This document shows positions 63,212 to 64,000 of a stretch of 64,000 nt of DNA, piece after piece. How positions within the stretch are numbered: the stretch's first letter is position 1; every line of letters begins with the position of its first letter. A program made the position numbers and the translations under genes. This stretch comes from Comamonas sp. Lineage in GTDB: Bacteria; Pseudomonadota; Gammaproteobacteria; Burkholderiales; Burkholderiaceae_C. The notes under the pieces are model-generated. The model was not told the origin of the DNA, did no database searches, and saw nothing but the letters and a program-made list of their open reading frames with translations. The stretch is from NCBI GenBank assembly GCA_015478895.1, contig JADMKK010000048.1, forward strand, positions 1 through 64,000, given 5' to 3'.

Positions 63212-64000
63212 ATGCCATTGAATTACCTCAACGCTGACTTGCACTGTCATTCGACCTTTTCCGATGGGACGCTAACGCCCGTTCAACTGGCCGAACGGGC
63301 CAAGGGCAAGGGCACCGACTTGTGGGCGCTGACCGATCACGACGAAATCGCAGGCCTGGCGCAGGCTCAAGCTGCCGCCCACAGCCAGGGCCTGCAATTT
63401 CTAACGGGCGTGGAAATCTCCGTCAGCTTTGCCAGCACGACGGTGCACATCGTTGGTTTGGGTTTTGATGCGCACCACCCCGTCCTGCAGCAAGGCTTAC
63501 ACGGCCTGCGCAATCAACGAGGTCCGAGAGCCAAGGCCATGGCGGCGCAGCTTGAAGCAGTTGGCATTGCCAACGCCTACGAAGGTGCTTTGCGCTATGT
63601 GGGCAATCCCGATCTGATTTCACGCACCCACTTCGCTCGTTTTTTGGTGGAAAGCGGCGTGTGCAAAGACACCTACGAGGTGTTCCGGCACTATTTGGTG
63701 GAAGGTAAACCCGGCTATGTGCCCCAGCGCTGGGCCAGCTTGAAAGAAGCGGTGCAATGGATTCGTGAATCCCAAGGCGTAGCAGTGATTGCGCATCCGG
63801 CGCGCTACAACCTCAGTCCCAATGAAGAACATGCGCTGTTTAGCAGCTTCAAAGACTATGGGGGCCAGGCTGTGGAAGTGGTCACCGGCAGCCACGCGCC
63901 CCACGAATATGCGGTGTACGCGGCCGTAGCCAAAAGTTTTGGATTGGCCGCCTCGCGTGGCAGTGACTTTCACAGTCCCCAGGAATCCAGAGTGGATTTT
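63212..64000 (+). CDS. PHP-domain phosphatase (3',5'-nucleoside bisphosphate phosphatase-like), partial
   Basis: The first 263 codons of a PHP-domain hydrolase, open to the right edge. It starts MPLNYLNADLHCHSTFSDGT; the frame then shows LWALTDHDE, TGVEISVS, HIVGLGFD, IAHPARYN and ASRGSDFHSP, the complete set of PHP metal ligands. This is the TrpH/YciV (RNase AM) type, which removes phosphate from nucleoside 3',5'-bisphosphates and trims RNA 5' ends. The C-terminus is outside the window. Confidence 0.9.
   Translation, partial: MPLNYLNADLHCHSTFSDGTLTPVQLAERAKGKGTDLWALTDHDEIAGLAQAQAAAHSQGLQFLTGVEISVSFASTTVHIVGLGFDAHHPVLQQGLHGLRNQRGPRAKAMAAQLEAVGIANAYEGALRYVGNPDLISRTHFARFLVESGVCKDTYEVFRHYLVEGKPGYVPQRWASLKEAVQWIRESQGVAVIAHPARYNLSPNEEHALFSSFKDYGGQAVEVVTGSHAPHEYAVYAAVAKSFGLAASRGSDFHSPQESRVDF

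Overview
The window is a 64 kb chromosomal segment of a betaproteobacterium, most likely family Comamonadaceae (order Burkholderiales). The evidence is gene content and order: rpsP-rimM-trmD-rplS, ribF-ileS-lspA, a lolA/ftsK/trxB block, tctBA, a DUF3422 protein, a CobD/CbiB-like membrane protein, an FMN riboswitch ahead of a type II lumazine synthase, and chemoreceptors ending in DDWETF-like tails. The DNA is moderately GC-rich (an impression, not a calculation) and gene-dense. I see no prophage, insertion sequence or CRISPR array. Genus cannot be settled from the sequence alone.

Layout. 1-9600: partial tRNA-Lys(CUU), an oxidoreductase, a queuosine-precursor-type transporter, a COG2509 FAD protein, an SbcCD-like nuclease/ATPase pair, a CobD/CbiB-like protein and a Nudix CoA pyrophosphatase. 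9600-15160: the rpsP-rimM-trmD-rplS operon, two small accessory genes, and a DUF47-Pit phosphate uptake operon preceded by a five-unit Pho-box-like array. 15160-24200: rarA, lolA and ftsK on the minus strand with brnQ wedged in on the plus strand, then trxB, rpmB-rpmG and a riboswitch-controlled ribH. 24200-34300: a degenerate SRAP protein, a glycine-zipper protein, an RsmB/NOP methyltransferase, purN, a YceH-type protein, a pimeloyl-CoA-type acyl-CoA dehydrogenase pair, a bestrophin-like channel and an HNH nuclease. 33200-45900: ribF-ileS-lspA, an Na/Pi cotransporter, a Nudix hydrolase, a quinone reductase, two DMT exporters, an SDR and DUF3422. 46000-64000: a chemoreceptor, tctBA, an orphan GspE-like ATPase, a spermidine-synthase-like protein, a deoxyinosine glycosylase, TatD, LolCD, an RpfE-like protein with RecJ, two tandem chemoreceptors and a partial PHP phosphatase.

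Themes. Several genes serve DNA maintenance (SbcCD-like pair, RarA, FtsK, RecJ, deoxyinosine glycosylase, TatD, SRAP homologue). Others serve flavin supply (ribH, ribF), lipoprotein biogenesis (lolA, lolCD, lspA), phosphate transport (pit/DUF47, Na/Pi) and chemotaxis (three receptors).

The least conventional signal is a family of small dispersed palindromic elements, in a short form (about 45 bp) and a long nested form (about 85 bp), scattered through intergenic gaps. One copy lies in frame inside an SDR gene, and others overlap stop codons. Other points worth a second look are an Mre11/Rad50-like pair with altered metal ligands and a glutamine-rich, hook-less coiled coil, the phased Pho-box array, and an SRAP protein lacking its catalytic Cys2.
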